Numbered from the stretch's first letter, positions 1 to 8,092 are shown. The stretch is 64,000 nt of DNA from Lewinellaceae bacterium (GCA_020636435.1 JACJXX010000002.1:2294001-2358000); one strand, 5' to 3'. A program made the numbers and translations. Notes: generated by a model not told the origin, from the letters alone.

Positions 1-85
1 GCCTGGCCAGCAGCCACCCCAGCAGGCCGCCCAGGAGCAGGCCGATAAGCAGGGTAAGTAAAGGCAGGATGAGGTGTTCCGGCAT
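1..85 (-). CDS. 5' fragment of a membrane-anchored protein, possibly RmuC
   Basis: Only the first 28 codons are inside the window, read leftwards from an ATG at 85. They encode a very hydrophobic stretch rich in Leu and Gly that ends in GWLLAR. This fits the N-terminal anchor of RmuC-type DNA recombination proteins, but many membrane proteins start like this. The assignment is inference; only the open start and the membrane segment are seen. Confidence 0.35.
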   Translation of the reverse strand, partial: MPEHLILPLLTLLIGLLLGGLLGWLLAR

Positions 86-186
86 GTTGCAGGGCTTATG
101 AACGGGAAAATGTCATCAAAAAAATTAAAGTATCGCCCTGAAAGTTACAATTTTTCCGCTATCGGGGGAAAGCCTGCTCTTTTTTT

Positions 187-546
187 TTATACTATAATAA
201 AGCGTTTGCTGTCGGCAGGGCGGCCATTGACCTGAAGCTGGACGATATAGATGCCTGGTTGTAGCCTCAAACCGTGGCGGTTCTCATTGCGAATGCTCCA
301 TTGATGCAGGCCGCCGGGTAACTGCTGCGCCTGGATTATGGTATTCACCGCCTTTCCATGCATGTTGTAGAGCAGCAAACTGGCAGAGGCGGCTTGCGGC
401 AGGAAAACCTGTATTTTTCCCTCGGTGGCCATCGGGTTTGGAATGACATGCTGTATGGAGGGTCGCTTCGGTGCAAAGCCCTGGCCTTCTTGTTTGTTGA
501 TAACCGGTTCAACATCAAGATAGATATCCGCCACGCCATGCAGGTT
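187..546 (-). pseudogene. 3' half of IS-split dioxygenase gene: T9SS sorting domain
   Basis: This minus-strand frame encodes about 116 residues that end in a type IX secretion type A sorting domain: a PNP motif, then beta-strand sequence with YNMHGK, a PGIYIVQL segment and a basic tail KRFIIV. It has no start of its own. Its frame begins at the left edge of the insertion sequence, and NLH at 538-546 repeats exactly the NLH at 2167-2175 on the other side. Joined across the element it continues the dioxygenase at 2176-2712 in frame, giving a 298-residue precursor. A TTG at 552 lies inside the element and is unlikely to be a real start. It is probably not exported now because the signal peptide is on the other fragment. 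Confidence 0.85.
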
Positions 547-566
547 CAGCAATTCCCGATTTGATA
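547..566. repeat. Left terminal inverted repeat of the IS
   Basis: This 20-bp sequence matches the complement of 2147-2166 with one difference (C/T). The base just outside begins the 9-bp target duplication. Confidence 0.9.
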
Positions 567-595
567 GAAAAGAGGTAAATTAGGCAGAAAAGGAG

Positions 596-1924
596 ATGAC
601 AAAACGGGAGAGAAAAAAGCTGGAAGAATTAAAAATAGACCCCCTGCATAGTTTTTTGGCGAAGAAATTTAAGGGTTTTATGGATAAACGGGATGATAAC
701 CTGAGCATAACGATGCAAGACGCCCTAATGAGCGGGTATGCGGTTTTCTCGTTGAAAGACCCGTCGTTGCTTCAGTTCAACAATAAGCGCACGGCCCGAA
801 AAGAGAACCTTAGGACAGTATACAAGGTAAAAAAGGCGCCATCGGACAGCGGGATGCGAGACATATTAGACGAAGTGGAGCCGAAAGAGCTGAAAGGGGT
901 ATACCCAGGCCTGGCCAAGAAGATGCGCAGGGCAGGGCTGTTGAGAGCCTACCAATATTTAAATGGCCATATAGCTGTCAGCATAGACGGGGTGCACCAT
1001 TATAGTTCGGAAAAGATAAAATGTTGCCAGTGCTTGGAATGCACCAAGAGCAATGGCAAAAAAGAATACCGGCATAGCTTGTTGAGCGCTGTAATCATAC
1101 ACCCGGAGAAAAGAACCGTGCTACCCCTTGCCAACGAGCCCATCGTAAAGCAAGACGGCAATACTAAAAACGATTGCGAAGCCAATGCGGCCAAGCGTTT
1201 ACTGCCACAAGTAAGGCGGTTGCTGGCGGAGGAGAAAGTAGTGGTTGTGGAGGATGCTTTGAGCGCGAACGGGCCCCATATCCGAGAATTGCAAAATGCA
1301 AGTTTCGGCTTTGTAATAAGCGTCAAGCCGGATGGGAACAAATATTTATTTGGGTTGTTTGAGCGCCTTGACGGGCTGGGGAAAATCAATGAATGCGAGT
1401 TGGAAGAAGATAGGCATATCCACTACTTCCGCTACATTAATGGCTTGCCGCTCAATTCAGAGAACCGGGACATAAAAGTCAATTTCCTAGACTACCGCCA
1501 GGTAGATAAAAGGGGTAAAGAAAAAGACAAGCACTTCACTTGGATTACGGATTTTCATTTGAGCAAACATACCGTATATAAAGTGATGCGTACCGGGCGG
1601 GGGCGGTGGAAGATTGAGAATGAAACCTTCAATACGCTGAAAAACCAAGGTTATAACTTCGAGCACAACTACGGCCACGGGGAGAAAAACCTGTGTACAG
1701 TATTGGCACTGTTGATGATGCTAGCCTTCCTGGTGGATCAGCTGCAACAAGGATGGAATGAACTCTTCCAGGCAGCCTGGCATAAAATGCAAACCAAGAT
1801 AGCCCTTTGGGAAGAAATGCGGCATAAGTTCAATGAATATGAGGTAGCATCTATGGAGATGATCTACAAACTGATCATCGGCCGGCTCAGAGTGCGCTAT
1901 CAAATCATAGAAGATAGCGGATAG
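596..1924 (+). CDS. DDE transposase of the IS
   Basis: The 442-residue protein is a DDE-type transposase that would cut and join the element's ends. Catalytic candidates are the Asp in VSIDGVHHY, the Asp in VVVEDALSANG, and the Glu in the segment GRWKIENETFNTLKNQGY. That last segment, followed by NYGHG and a hydrophobic helix, is typical of IS4/ISNCY-type transposases. A CxxCxxC-like cluster (CCQCLEC) lies after the first Asp. The ATG at 596 has a good purine-rich site, AAAGGAG, a few bases upstream. The frame is intact, so the element may still be active. It reads opposite to the gene it interrupts. Confidence 0.92.
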   Translation: MTKRERKKLEELKIDPLHSFLAKKFKGFMDKRDDNLSITMQDALMSGYAVFSLKDPSLLQFNNKRTARKENLRTVYKVKKAPSDSGMRDILDEVEPKELKGVYPGLAKKMRRAGLLRAYQYLNGHIAVSIDGVHHYSSEKIKCCQCLECTKSNGKKEYRHSLLSAVIIHPEKRTVLPLANEPIVKQDGNTKNDCEANAAKRLLPQVRRLLAEEKVVVVEDALSANGPHIRELQNASFGFVISVKPDGNKYLFGLFERLDGLGKINECELEEDRHIHYFRYINGLPLNSENRDIKVNFLDYRQVDKRGKEKDKHFTWITDFHLSKHTVYKVMRTGRGRWKIENETFNTLKNQGYNFEHNYGHGEKNLCTVLALLMMLAFLVDQLQQGWNELFQAAWHKMQTKIALWEEMRHKFNEYEVASMEMIYKLIIGRLRVRYQIIEDSG

Positions 1925-2146
1925 CATGGCCCATTTTGTTAAAAAACAGAAAGCCAAATGAAAGCCCTCAAATGCCTCTCAGTGCTTGGGTAGGCAAACA
2001 TAGAAGGTATTGCCCAATGGATACTGCCTGGCTCCAAAAAGGGGGCAAATCGAAATATTGCGCAGCAGTTTGGGCAGTACATCAGTTCACAGTAGCCTCC
2101 TGGAGGGCAAATTCAATTTGGGGGCAAGTCTATTGGGAGCTTTTAG

Positions 2147-2166
2147 TATCAAATTGGGAATTGCTG
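2147..2166. repeat. Right terminal inverted repeat of the IS
   Basis: This 20-bp sequence is the complement of 547-566 with one mismatch. It supplies the premature stop (TGA at 2149-2151, minus strand) that ends the interrupted dioxygenase frame. Confidence 0.9.
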
Positions 2167-2712
2167 ATGCAGGTTCCCCGCCTGGCCTTCCGAAAGGGGA
2201 ATAACCCGTTCGGCGGCATCCGGGTTGGAGGCCCAGGGGTCGGCTGGGATAGAAGTGTCTCCTTCGAAGTAAATCTGAGTGGTGAGTTCGGCCGATTGGG
2301 CGCTCACTTTATAATGAAAATGCCGGGGGCGATATTGAGTGCCGTTGAGGTATTTGCCGGGCAGGATGGTCTGGAAGGCGTACTGGCCATTATCGCTGGT
2401 ATAAACTACGCCTCTATAGTGCTCATCTTCGTAGCCGCCTCCGTCGTTGGCGTGCCACACGTCAACTTTGGCGTTGGAGACCGGCGTTTCGCAATCCCGG
2501 GCGTAAACCGTGCCGGTGATGAAGACCGGTGTTCCCGGCGCGCCGTCCGGGGCCAGGCGGGCCATTTCCGGCGCGCCGGGGATGTAAAACGGCCCCAGGA
2601 TGTCGGCTGTCGTCAGGCATTGCGCCTGGCCGGGAAGAGCCTTGAATCCGAATACCGTTGCGGCGCCGGAGGCGGAAAGCAGCTTAATGATGGAACGGCG
2701 GTTGATCTTCAT
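2167..2712 (-). pseudogene. 5' part of IS-split Tat-exported intradiol dioxygenase
   Basis: The 182 native residues start with a twin-arginine signal (NRRSIIKLL then a hydrophobic stretch ending near GQA). An intradiol ring-cleavage dioxygenase fold follows: GPFY near residue 41, VDVWHAND near 84-90, Tyr94/Tyr99, and the metal-binding R-P-R-H-F-H around 128-133, which in this family gives the His ligands of non-haem iron. The frame runs into the IS and picks up five foreign residues before stopping at 2149. The complete dioxygenase core may survive, but the T9SS tail at 187-537 is lost. The family opens aromatic diols such as catechol; the substrate here is unknown. Confidence 0.85.
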
Positions 2713-2726
2713 AGGTTTATGGTATT

Positions 2727-4361
2727 TTAGTTCCTTTTCAGAGGAAAAGTTTTCGTACGCACCGGAAGGCGGCTGAGGTCGAACGGCGCCAATTCGTCAA
2801 GGCGCTCCCGGGATACGCCGGCAGCTTCGGCCCGCTGGATGGTCTCTTTCACCTTCTCCACTTCGCCGGCGCTGCGATAGGCCTGGATGATCTTTACGAA
2901 AGCGGCCTCGTTGTCGCGGTCCCGTTGCAATATCGCTTCGCTGGCCTTGACGGCTTCGCTGTAGTCGCCTAGCTTTTGGCTGGAAATGGCCTTCTGGTTC
3001 CAGGCGGCCAGGTTGTTGGGGTTAACGCGCAGTTCCGCTTCGGCGGAAGCCTTGGCTTTTTTTTCTTCTTCGATCTTTTGGTCTACCTCTTCGATCTTCT
3101 GGTTGAGCTCCCGGTCTGGCGCCTTTCTCAGGGTTTTTGCTTTTTGCAGGTCTTCGCGGGCGTTTTCCAGTTGGTCGGATTTGAAGTAAGCCGAGCCCCG
3201 AATCTCCAGGACCTCCGCATTGGCAGAGTCTTTTTCCAGGGCCACCGACAGGTCTTCGGCTGCTTCGGCATAATTGCCTTTCTGGTAGTTGAGCACGCCC
3301 CGGTTGTTGCGGGCGAGGGCATAGTCCGGGTGTTGCTCCAGGACCTGGTTGTAGGATTCCCAGGCTTTGTCATCCTGGTTGCTTGCCAGGTAGTCCTGTG
3401 CCAAAACCATGCCTTTGACCAGAGAGGCGGCGGAATCCTGAGTTTGGTATTCTTCCAGCATATCAATAGCCGCCGGCCAGTTGCCCGTCTCGTGGGCGAT
3501 GAGGCCGAACAGCAGCTTGATGCTCTCTTCGATCTTTTCGGTAAGCACGCCGGAGGTGGCGATGCTGGAGATAGAGGTCACGGTATCCAACTTGGTGTTT
3601 TCTGTCAGCTTTAATTTGGACAGCGGCAACTGGTCTCCCCGGTTGACAAACTTATAGCGGGTATTGACTATGGTATTGTTGTTGGAAATGCTTTCCGTCG
3701 TGCCCCAGATGATGAGTTGAGCCTTGCATCCATCGGCGATATTGGCCGCGTCGTCCGTCGACAGGAAACGGTTGGAGGCTTCGTTGGGGAAAGTTTCAAA
3801 ATCGCACTGGATGTTGTAGGCTTTCGCAAAATTTTCCAGCCGCTCGGCAATGGTGATGTGAGTGAGTTGCTTTTCTCCTTTAAGCGCCTGAAAAGGCACG
3901 AGCAAGATGTTGAAAAGAGAAGACGCATTGAACGCAACGGGGCATGCCGCTGATTGTGGCTCTTCCGGTTCGGGTAGCCGGGACTGGTGCCACCAGTACC
4001 CTCCGCCTGCCAGCGCCAGCAGGAGGGCCAGGGCGCCAGCCCAGATAGGCCAGCGGCGGGAGCGGGGCGCAGCAAACCCGGATTCCGGCTTTAAGTTGCC
4101 TTCCTCCAGCCATTCGACAACCTGCAGTGCCTGGCGGGTCGCCTGGTTGTAGCTCAGCTTGGTTTGCTCGCTGGAAGCCAGGCCCTGTATCTCGTCCCGT
4201 TGCGCTCTTTGGAACCGGGCGCGCGCTTGCAGGGCAAGGTTGTGCAATTCCCTGTATTTCGGATCGCTCACCAGAAATTCGGCCAACCGGTTGAACGCCT
4301 TATCCATTTCGGCATTGCCCAATAATTGTTTGACCTCCGATATGAGTTGGGCTTTGTCCAT
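2727..4361 (-). CDS. EAD11-like, membrane-spanning TPR protein
   Basis: The protein has 544 residues. Residues 1-90 resemble effector-associated domain 11 (EAD11): two helices with AFNRLAEFL, then ALQARARFQ, a Gly-Leu turn, and NQATRQALQVVEWL. A single membrane helix follows at about 104-123 (WPIWAGALALLLALAGG). Next is a domain resembling the TolB-like regions of receptor proteins (ILLVPF, GCKAQLIIWGT). Several tetratricopeptide repeats fill residues 285-520. EAD domains are known adaptors that recruit effectors in bacterial conflict and signalling proteins; here no effector gene is adjacent. It lies 67 bp downstream of proC on the same strand. The EAD call rests on pattern recognition; the helix and TPRs are clear. 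Confidence 0.7.
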   Translation of the reverse strand: MDKAQLISEVKQLLGNAEMDKAFNRLAEFLVSDPKYRELHNLALQARARFQRAQRDEIQGLASSEQTKLSYNQATRQALQVVEWLEEGNLKPESGFAAPRSRRWPIWAGALALLLALAGGGYWWHQSRLPEPEEPQSAACPVAFNASSLFNILLVPFQALKGEKQLTHITIAERLENFAKAYNIQCDFETFPNEASNRFLSTDDAANIADGCKAQLIIWGTTESISNNNTIVNTRYKFVNRGDQLPLSKLKLTENTKLDTVTSISSIATSGVLTEKIEESIKLLFGLIAHETGNWPAAIDMLEEYQTQDSAASLVKGMVLAQDYLASNQDDKAWESYNQVLEQHPDYALARNNRGVLNYQKGNYAEAAEDLSVALEKDSANAEVLEIRGSAYFKSDQLENAREDLQKAKTLRKAPDRELNQKIEEVDQKIEEEKKAKASAEAELRVNPNNLAAWNQKAISSQKLGDYSEAVKASEAILQRDRDNEAAFVKIIQAYRSAGEVEKVKETIQRAEAAGVSRERLDELAPFDLSRLPVRTKTFPLKRN

Positions 4362-4428
4362 ATAGGTGTAATATACGTTTTTTTGTATAACGTGTTGCAG
4401 GCCGAATTATGATGCAAAGGGCTTCAGG

Positions 4429-5235
4429 TTATTTTTCTTTCCCCAATTCGATAGCTCGTTGCAGTGCTGCATTCGCCCCGGTGATGATATCATCCCGGAC
4501 CAGGTTTTGGTTATAAGTAGCCAGGGCGGCCTCGGTGGTTCCGCCTTTGGAGCAGACCTTCTCGATCCACTCTTCGCAGGTGAAATCCGTTTTGTTGAAC
4601 AGCTCGATGGCTCCCCGGAAGGTCTGGCTGACCAGCAGTTCGGATTCGGAATAGCTGAACCCCATTTCCCGGGCAGCGTCCATCAGCGATTTCATGAAAA
4701 ACCACACATAAGCCGGCCCGCTGCCACTAATTGCGGTAGCAGCGTCGATGGCCTCTTCTTTTTCCACATAGACCGTCTTGCCGGTGGTGTTGAGCAGGTT
4801 CTGGACCATTACCAGCTCGATGCGGGTAACGTCGTCGGAGGAAGTGAACGCCGTCATGCCCATACCGATCTGGGCCGGCAGGTTGGGCATGGCGCGAATG
4901 ACTTTTCGTACGCCCAGGGCCTCGCAAATAGAACCAATCTTAACGCCCGCCATGATCGAAAGAAAAACCTGCTGAGGGTCGATCAATCCGCTCAAGCTTT
5001 GAAACAGTGCCGGAGAATCCTGCGGCTTGACTGCCAAAATAACCAGGTCAGCCTGTTCCAGGCAATCTTCTGCCCGGCTGTACACCGTGCCGATGTCCTT
5101 TCTAGCCAACTCCCCGGCTTTCTGGGCCGACTTTTCAAGGATCATCATGTCTTCCTTATTTGTAATGTGGGAACGCAGGAAACTCTGGGCATAGGTCAAT
5201 CCCATATTTCCGCCCCCGATAATCAGGATTTTCAT
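4429..5235 (-). CDS. proC: Pyrroline-5-carboxylate reductase
   Basis: This enzyme reduces 1-pyrroline-5-carboxylate to proline with NAD(P)H in the cytoplasm. The 268-residue product starts MKILIIGGGNMG, a Rossmann dinucleotide-binding glycine motif. AVKPQ and the C-terminal ProC signature region around SGSGPAYVWFFMKSLMDAA follow. An upstream in-frame ATG at 5265 would add ten residues before the Rossmann strand; the ATG at 5235 was chosen because the fold starts there. Length is normal for the family. Confidence 0.95.
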   Translation of the reverse strand: MKILIIGGGNMGLTYAQSFLRSHITNKEDMMILEKSAQKAGELARKDIGTVYSRAEDCLEQADLVILAVKPQDSPALFQSLSGLIDPQQVFLSIMAGVKIGSICEALGVRKVIRAMPNLPAQIGMGMTAFTSSDDVTRIELVMVQNLLNTTGKTVYVEKEEAIDAATAISGSGPAYVWFFMKSLMDAAREMGFSYSESELLVSQTFRGAIELFNKTDFTCEEWIEKVCSKGGTTEAALATYNQNLVRDDIITGANAALQRAIELGKEK

Positions 5236-5445
5236 CTGTCGACTTTTTTTTGTGGGGATGAGCAAACTATTGGCAGGGCTTCGATAACCTCCGGCTTCAA
5301 AACTACATCATTTAATTGATATTCGCCAAAACCTCTCGCCGCATTAGTTTCCCGGAATGAGCATGGAGTTTTCCCTCAGAGGTTTTATTTTTGCGTACGG
5401 CAACAAAATTTGAAAAATTTTCAACATCAATGTTGCAACTTTAAT

Positions 5446-5455
5446 TGTATATACA
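5446..5455. promoter_or_regulatory. Palindromic operator candidate before the marR gene
   Basis: TGTATATACA is a perfect 10-bp palindrome. It abuts TATATTTG (5456-5463), a match to the Bacteroidota -7 consensus TAnnTTTG. A TTG at 5433-5435 could serve as the -33 box with a long spacer. The same palindrome recurs at 5956-5965 before the next gene. MarR proteins usually bind such sites, so autoregulation is likely. Confidence 0.55.
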
Positions 5456-5471
5456 TATATTTGTGCCAGCG

Positions 5472-5924
5472 ATGAAAATTGAAGAAGAAATAAAGCAGAA
5501 GAAGTTCAAGAGCGTGTACCACAAAGCGCATATCAATGTGCTATTTACCGCTTCCTGGCTGAGCCAGAATTCAGCCCGGCTCCTGAAGCCGTATAAGATA
5601 TCCTGGCAACAGTTCAACATCCTCCGCATTCTGCGGGGCATGCATCCCGAGCTGGCAACCGTTAAGCTGCTTACCGAGCGCATGATCGACAAGATGTCCA
5701 ACGCTTCGCGCCTGGTGGAAAAGCTAAAGCAAAAGGGATTTGTAGAGAGGCGGGTATGCCCTTCGGACCGGCGAAGAGTAGATATCGAGATTACAGAAAA
5801 AGGCCTGGAAATCCTGGATAAAATCTCTCGCACCATGGAGGAGGGGCTCAACGAAAAGATGAGTAGCCTGAGCGCGGAAGAGGCGGATCAGCTGAATTGC
5901 CTTCTGGATAAGCTGAGAGACTAA
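5472..5924 (+). CDS. MarR-family transcriptional regulator
   Basis: The 150-residue protein has the MarR winged-helix layout. A dimerisation helix is followed by the helix-turn-helix around ISWQQFNILRILRG to KLLTERMIDKMSNASRLVEKL. The wing is GFVERRVCPSDRRRVDIEITEKG, and a C-terminal helix closes the domain. An upstream in-frame ATG (5445) falls inside the promoter-like sequence, so ATG 5472 is preferred; it lies close to the predicted transcription start. It is paired with the YceI-like gene 109 bp downstream, and both carry TGTATATACA upstream. The ligand is unknown. Confidence 0.9.
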   Translation: MKIEEEIKQKKFKSVYHKAHINVLFTASWLSQNSARLLKPYKISWQQFNILRILRGMHPELATVKLLTERMIDKMSNASRLVEKLKQKGFVERRVCPSDRRRVDIEITEKGLEILDKISRTMEEGLNEKMSSLSAEEADQLNCLLDKLRD

Positions 5925-5955
5925 ATCAGCGAGCTCTTTTTTTTCGAAAAATAAG

Positions 5956-5965
5956 TGTATATACA
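5956..5965. promoter_or_regulatory. Second TGTATATACA palindrome, before the yceI-like gene
   Basis: This sequence is identical to the 10-bp palindrome at 5446-5455, and flanking bases also match in part (AA.TGTATATACA.AT). It lies between the marR stop and the yceI-like start, so the MarR protein probably controls this gene. No convincing -7 box was found here. Confidence 0.5.
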
Positions 5966-6033
5966 ATAATTGTTTGAACTTTATTAATGAATCAATGTTA
6001 CAAAACCTATCAACAATAAAAACCATTTTAACC

Positions 6034-6645
6034 ATGAAGAAAGTAACCGCATTTTCAACGCTGCTCACGGCTCTCGCACTGGTGGGCATGAGTTTTACCA
6101 ACCCGTTTACCCCTGAGGTGGAAAGCCTTTCGGTTAATGTAGAAAAAAGCAACATTGTCTGGAACGGCTATAAAGTAACTGGCTCTCACACCGGCAACAT
6201 CCAGTTGAAGTCTGGCAAACTGGATTTCGAAGGAGACAAGCTGGTAGGCGGAAATTTTGAGATTGATATGACTTCCATCACCTGTACGGACCTGGAAGGC
6301 GAGTACAACCAGAAGCTGGTTGGCCACCTGAAATCTGACGACTTTTTCAGCGTAGAAAAGAACCCTACCGCCAAGTTTGTCATCACTCAGGTAGTATCCC
6401 GCGGCACGCCTGGCGATTATAAGATTGTCGGCGACCTCACCATCAAAGGGATTACCAAACAGATCAAGTTTTTCACCAATGTGAAAGAAGAGAATGGCCA
6501 GAAAGTAGCAACTTCCGAGATCAAAATCGACCGTTCCGAGTTCAATGTCCGTTTCGGATCAGGCAGCTTCTTCGACAACCTGGGCGACAAGACCATCTAC
6601 GATGAGTTTGACCTTCAGGTGAAGCTGGTTTCTTCCAATTCATAG
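6034..6645 (+). CDS. Secreted YceI-family lipid-binding protein
   Basis: The 203-residue protein begins with a signal peptide (MKKVTAFSTLLTALALVGMSFT). A YceI domain follows: SNIVWNGYKVTGSHTGNIQLKSG, then the conserved LVGHLKSDDFFSVEKNPTAKFV and DLTIKGITKQIKF. YceI proteins are periplasmic lipocalin-like barrels that bind isoprenoid or other lipids. An in-frame ATG at 5974 gives a 20-residue extension without signal character, so 6034 was chosen. It forms a MarR-YceI pair with the upstream gene. A strong terminator follows. Confidence 0.9.
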   Translation: MKKVTAFSTLLTALALVGMSFTNPFTPEVESLSVNVEKSNIVWNGYKVTGSHTGNIQLKSGKLDFEGDKLVGGNFEIDMTSITCTDLEGEYNQKLVGHLKSDDFFSVEKNPTAKFVITQVVSRGTPGDYKIVGDLTIKGITKQIKFFTNVKEENGQKVATSEIKIDRSEFNVRFGSGSFFDNLGDKTIYDEFDLQVKLVSSNS

Positions 6646-6680
6646 CGGATGGAAACAGGATAGGCCAATAGCTTATGCTG

Positions 6681-6717
6681 AAAAGGGCAGCTGCCATGAC
6701 CAGGCGGCTGCCCTTTT
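6681..6717 (+). terminator. Intrinsic terminator after the yceI-like gene
   Basis: An 11-bp perfect stem (AAAAGGGCAGC / GCTGCCCTTTT) with a 15-base loop ends in a T run. The A run on the other side lets it also work for the converging histidine kinase gene. Confidence 0.85.
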
Positions 6718-6718
6718 G

Positions 6719-7801
6719 TTATGCTTTAGGCAAGGTGAAATAAAAAGTGGTGCCTTTCCCTTTCGGGGATTTGAACCAGATTTTCCCGCCGTTATCTTCT
6801 ACGATCTTTTTGCAGATGGCGAGGCCTGCCCCGGTTCCGGGATATTGTTCCTGAGTATGCAAGCGCTGGAAAATCTCAAAGATTTTTTTCTGGTAATTTT
6901 CATCGATCCCAATGCCATTGTCCTGAACAAAGAACAACCATTCTTCCGGTTTGGAGCGGCAGCCAATTTGTATCACGGGAGGAGCCCCATTGTGGAATTT
7001 GATGGCGTTGGACAACAGGTTCTGGAATAGTTGTTCCGCATTTGCCCGGTTGAAGTGCAAATCGGGAAGCGGGCTTACCAGTTCAATGGTTGCATTTTGC
7101 TGTTCCAGTTCCACTTTAATATTTTGCAGGACATCCTGGATAACGGACTCCAGGCGTATCGTCTCCTTGTTGTCATTGAGTTGGCCCGCTTGGGAGAAAG
7201 CCAGCAGGCCGTTGATCACCCGGTCCATGTGATGAGCGCCGCTAATCACAAAATCGATGTATTCTTTTTCGTTTGCGGATAGTTTGTCCCCGGCTCTTGC
7301 TTTTAAGAGCTGGATGAAGCTGGCGATGTTGCGGAGTGGGGATTTGAGGTCATGAGATGCCACATGAGCAAATTGTTGCAACTCCCGGTTAGAGCGTTCC
7401 AGTTTGAGGTTGGCTTCGGCGAGGTCTTTCATTTTGGCGTTCAGCTCCCGGGCCTTTATTTCAACCAGGCGGTTTAGCCGCTTGTTCTGGTTTCTTGCAG
7501 CTACGGCATATACAACCAAGCCTGCCAGGAACAGGGCAGCCAGGCAGCTAGCCACCTTAAACCAGGAAACCTGGGCAAGGAAAAGATATTCGTCAAAATA
7601 ACATAAACCAACGCCTGTAGCCAGCCAGGTGCAACCTGTTCTGTCTTGCAGAAGGCCGTAAGCCTTCACAGGGGGCAGCCCGTCGTCTACTGTGAAATGG
7701 GTGTATTTGCAAATGCTGGCTTGTGCATAGGTTTGAATGCTCCTTCCCCTCAACAGCAGATAGGCTACCAGGCCACGCCAAAGCGGTGGCATGATTTTCA
7801 T
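6719..7801 (-). CDS. Membrane sensor histidine kinase with one-blade sensor
   Basis: The 360-residue protein has an N-terminal hydrophobic region, then one propeller-type repeat (FTVDDGLPPVKAYGLLQDRTGCTWLATG) at about 37-65. A membrane helix spans about 80-102 and a coiled coil 103-145. The kinase core has an H-box FAHVASHDLKSPLRN, N-box QNLLSNAIKFH, DNGIGID and GTGAGLAI. Relatives of this type usually have a large two-propeller periplasmic sensor followed by a triple-Tyr domain, so most of the sensor appears to be missing. The kinase core is intact. No response regulator is adjacent. Confidence 0.88.
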   Translation of the reverse strand: MKIMPPLWRGLVAYLLLRGRSIQTYAQASICKYTHFTVDDGLPPVKAYGLLQDRTGCTWLATGVGLCYFDEYLFLAQVSWFKVASCLAALFLAGLVVYAVAARNQNKRLNRLVEIKARELNAKMKDLAEANLKLERSNRELQQFAHVASHDLKSPLRNIASFIQLLKARAGDKLSANEKEYIDFVISGAHHMDRVINGLLAFSQAGQLNDNKETIRLESVIQDVLQNIKVELEQQNATIELVSPLPDLHFNRANAEQLFQNLLSNAIKFHNGAPPVIQIGCRSKPEEWLFFVQDNGIGIDENYQKKIFEIFQRLHTQEQYPGTGAGLAICKKIVEDNGGKIWFKSPKGKGTTFYFTLPKA

Positions 7802-7927
7802 TGCCTTGATGTTTATGTACTATTAACGCTGTAAACTATAATGCTGCTGGGAGAATGGAGCCCGGCTCCGGGTCCAATTTAGGCAAAATTACGATGATTG
7901 CTGTTTGTTTTTCAGCCAGAATTCATT

Positions 7928-8092
7928 TTAGGCACGACGAAAGAATAAACTGTCCATTCTGGCTTGTCCTTTTTGCGCCATGCTGCGTTGCTCATCACTC
8001 AGGTAGCTTTGGCTATCCTCATTCTTCGCGCCTTGCCTGGCACAAAAATTACTGCGCCATAATTGTACACTTTATTCTTTCCTCGTGCCTTA
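7928..8092. repeat. MITE-like hairpin repeat, copy 1
   Basis: The 165-bp intergenic element has ends that are inverted copies: GGCACGACGAAAGAATAAA at 7931-7949 and its complement with one mismatch at 8071-8089. TTA flanks both ends. The central part (about 7976-8044) resembles the centre of the element at 58360-58524, sharing CTGCGTTGCTC and CGCGCCTTG.CTGG. No coding potential is convincing. This accounts for most of the gap 7802-8132. Confidence 0.7.

Larger units (their letters stand above)
547..2166 (+). mobile_element. Insertion sequence, IS4-like, with 9-bp target duplication
   Basis: The element is bounded by 20-bp inverted repeats, CAGCAATTCCCGATTTGATA at 547-566 and its complement at 2147-2166, with one mismatch. 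It is flanked by a perfect 9-bp direct repeat, ATGCAGGTT, at 538-546 and 2167-2175. The length is 1620 bp with one transposase gene and about 220 bp of noncoding DNA between its stop and the right end. The intact target duplication shows simple transposition, probably recent. The 9-bp duplication fits IS4-type elements. The exact ISfinder family cannot be fixed here; ISNCY-type elements are the other candidate. Confidence 0.93.

Noticed and set aside
1936..2730. Plus-strand frame of 264 residues
   Set aside because: It is antisense to the dioxygenase, crosses the IS right end, and has no domain features.
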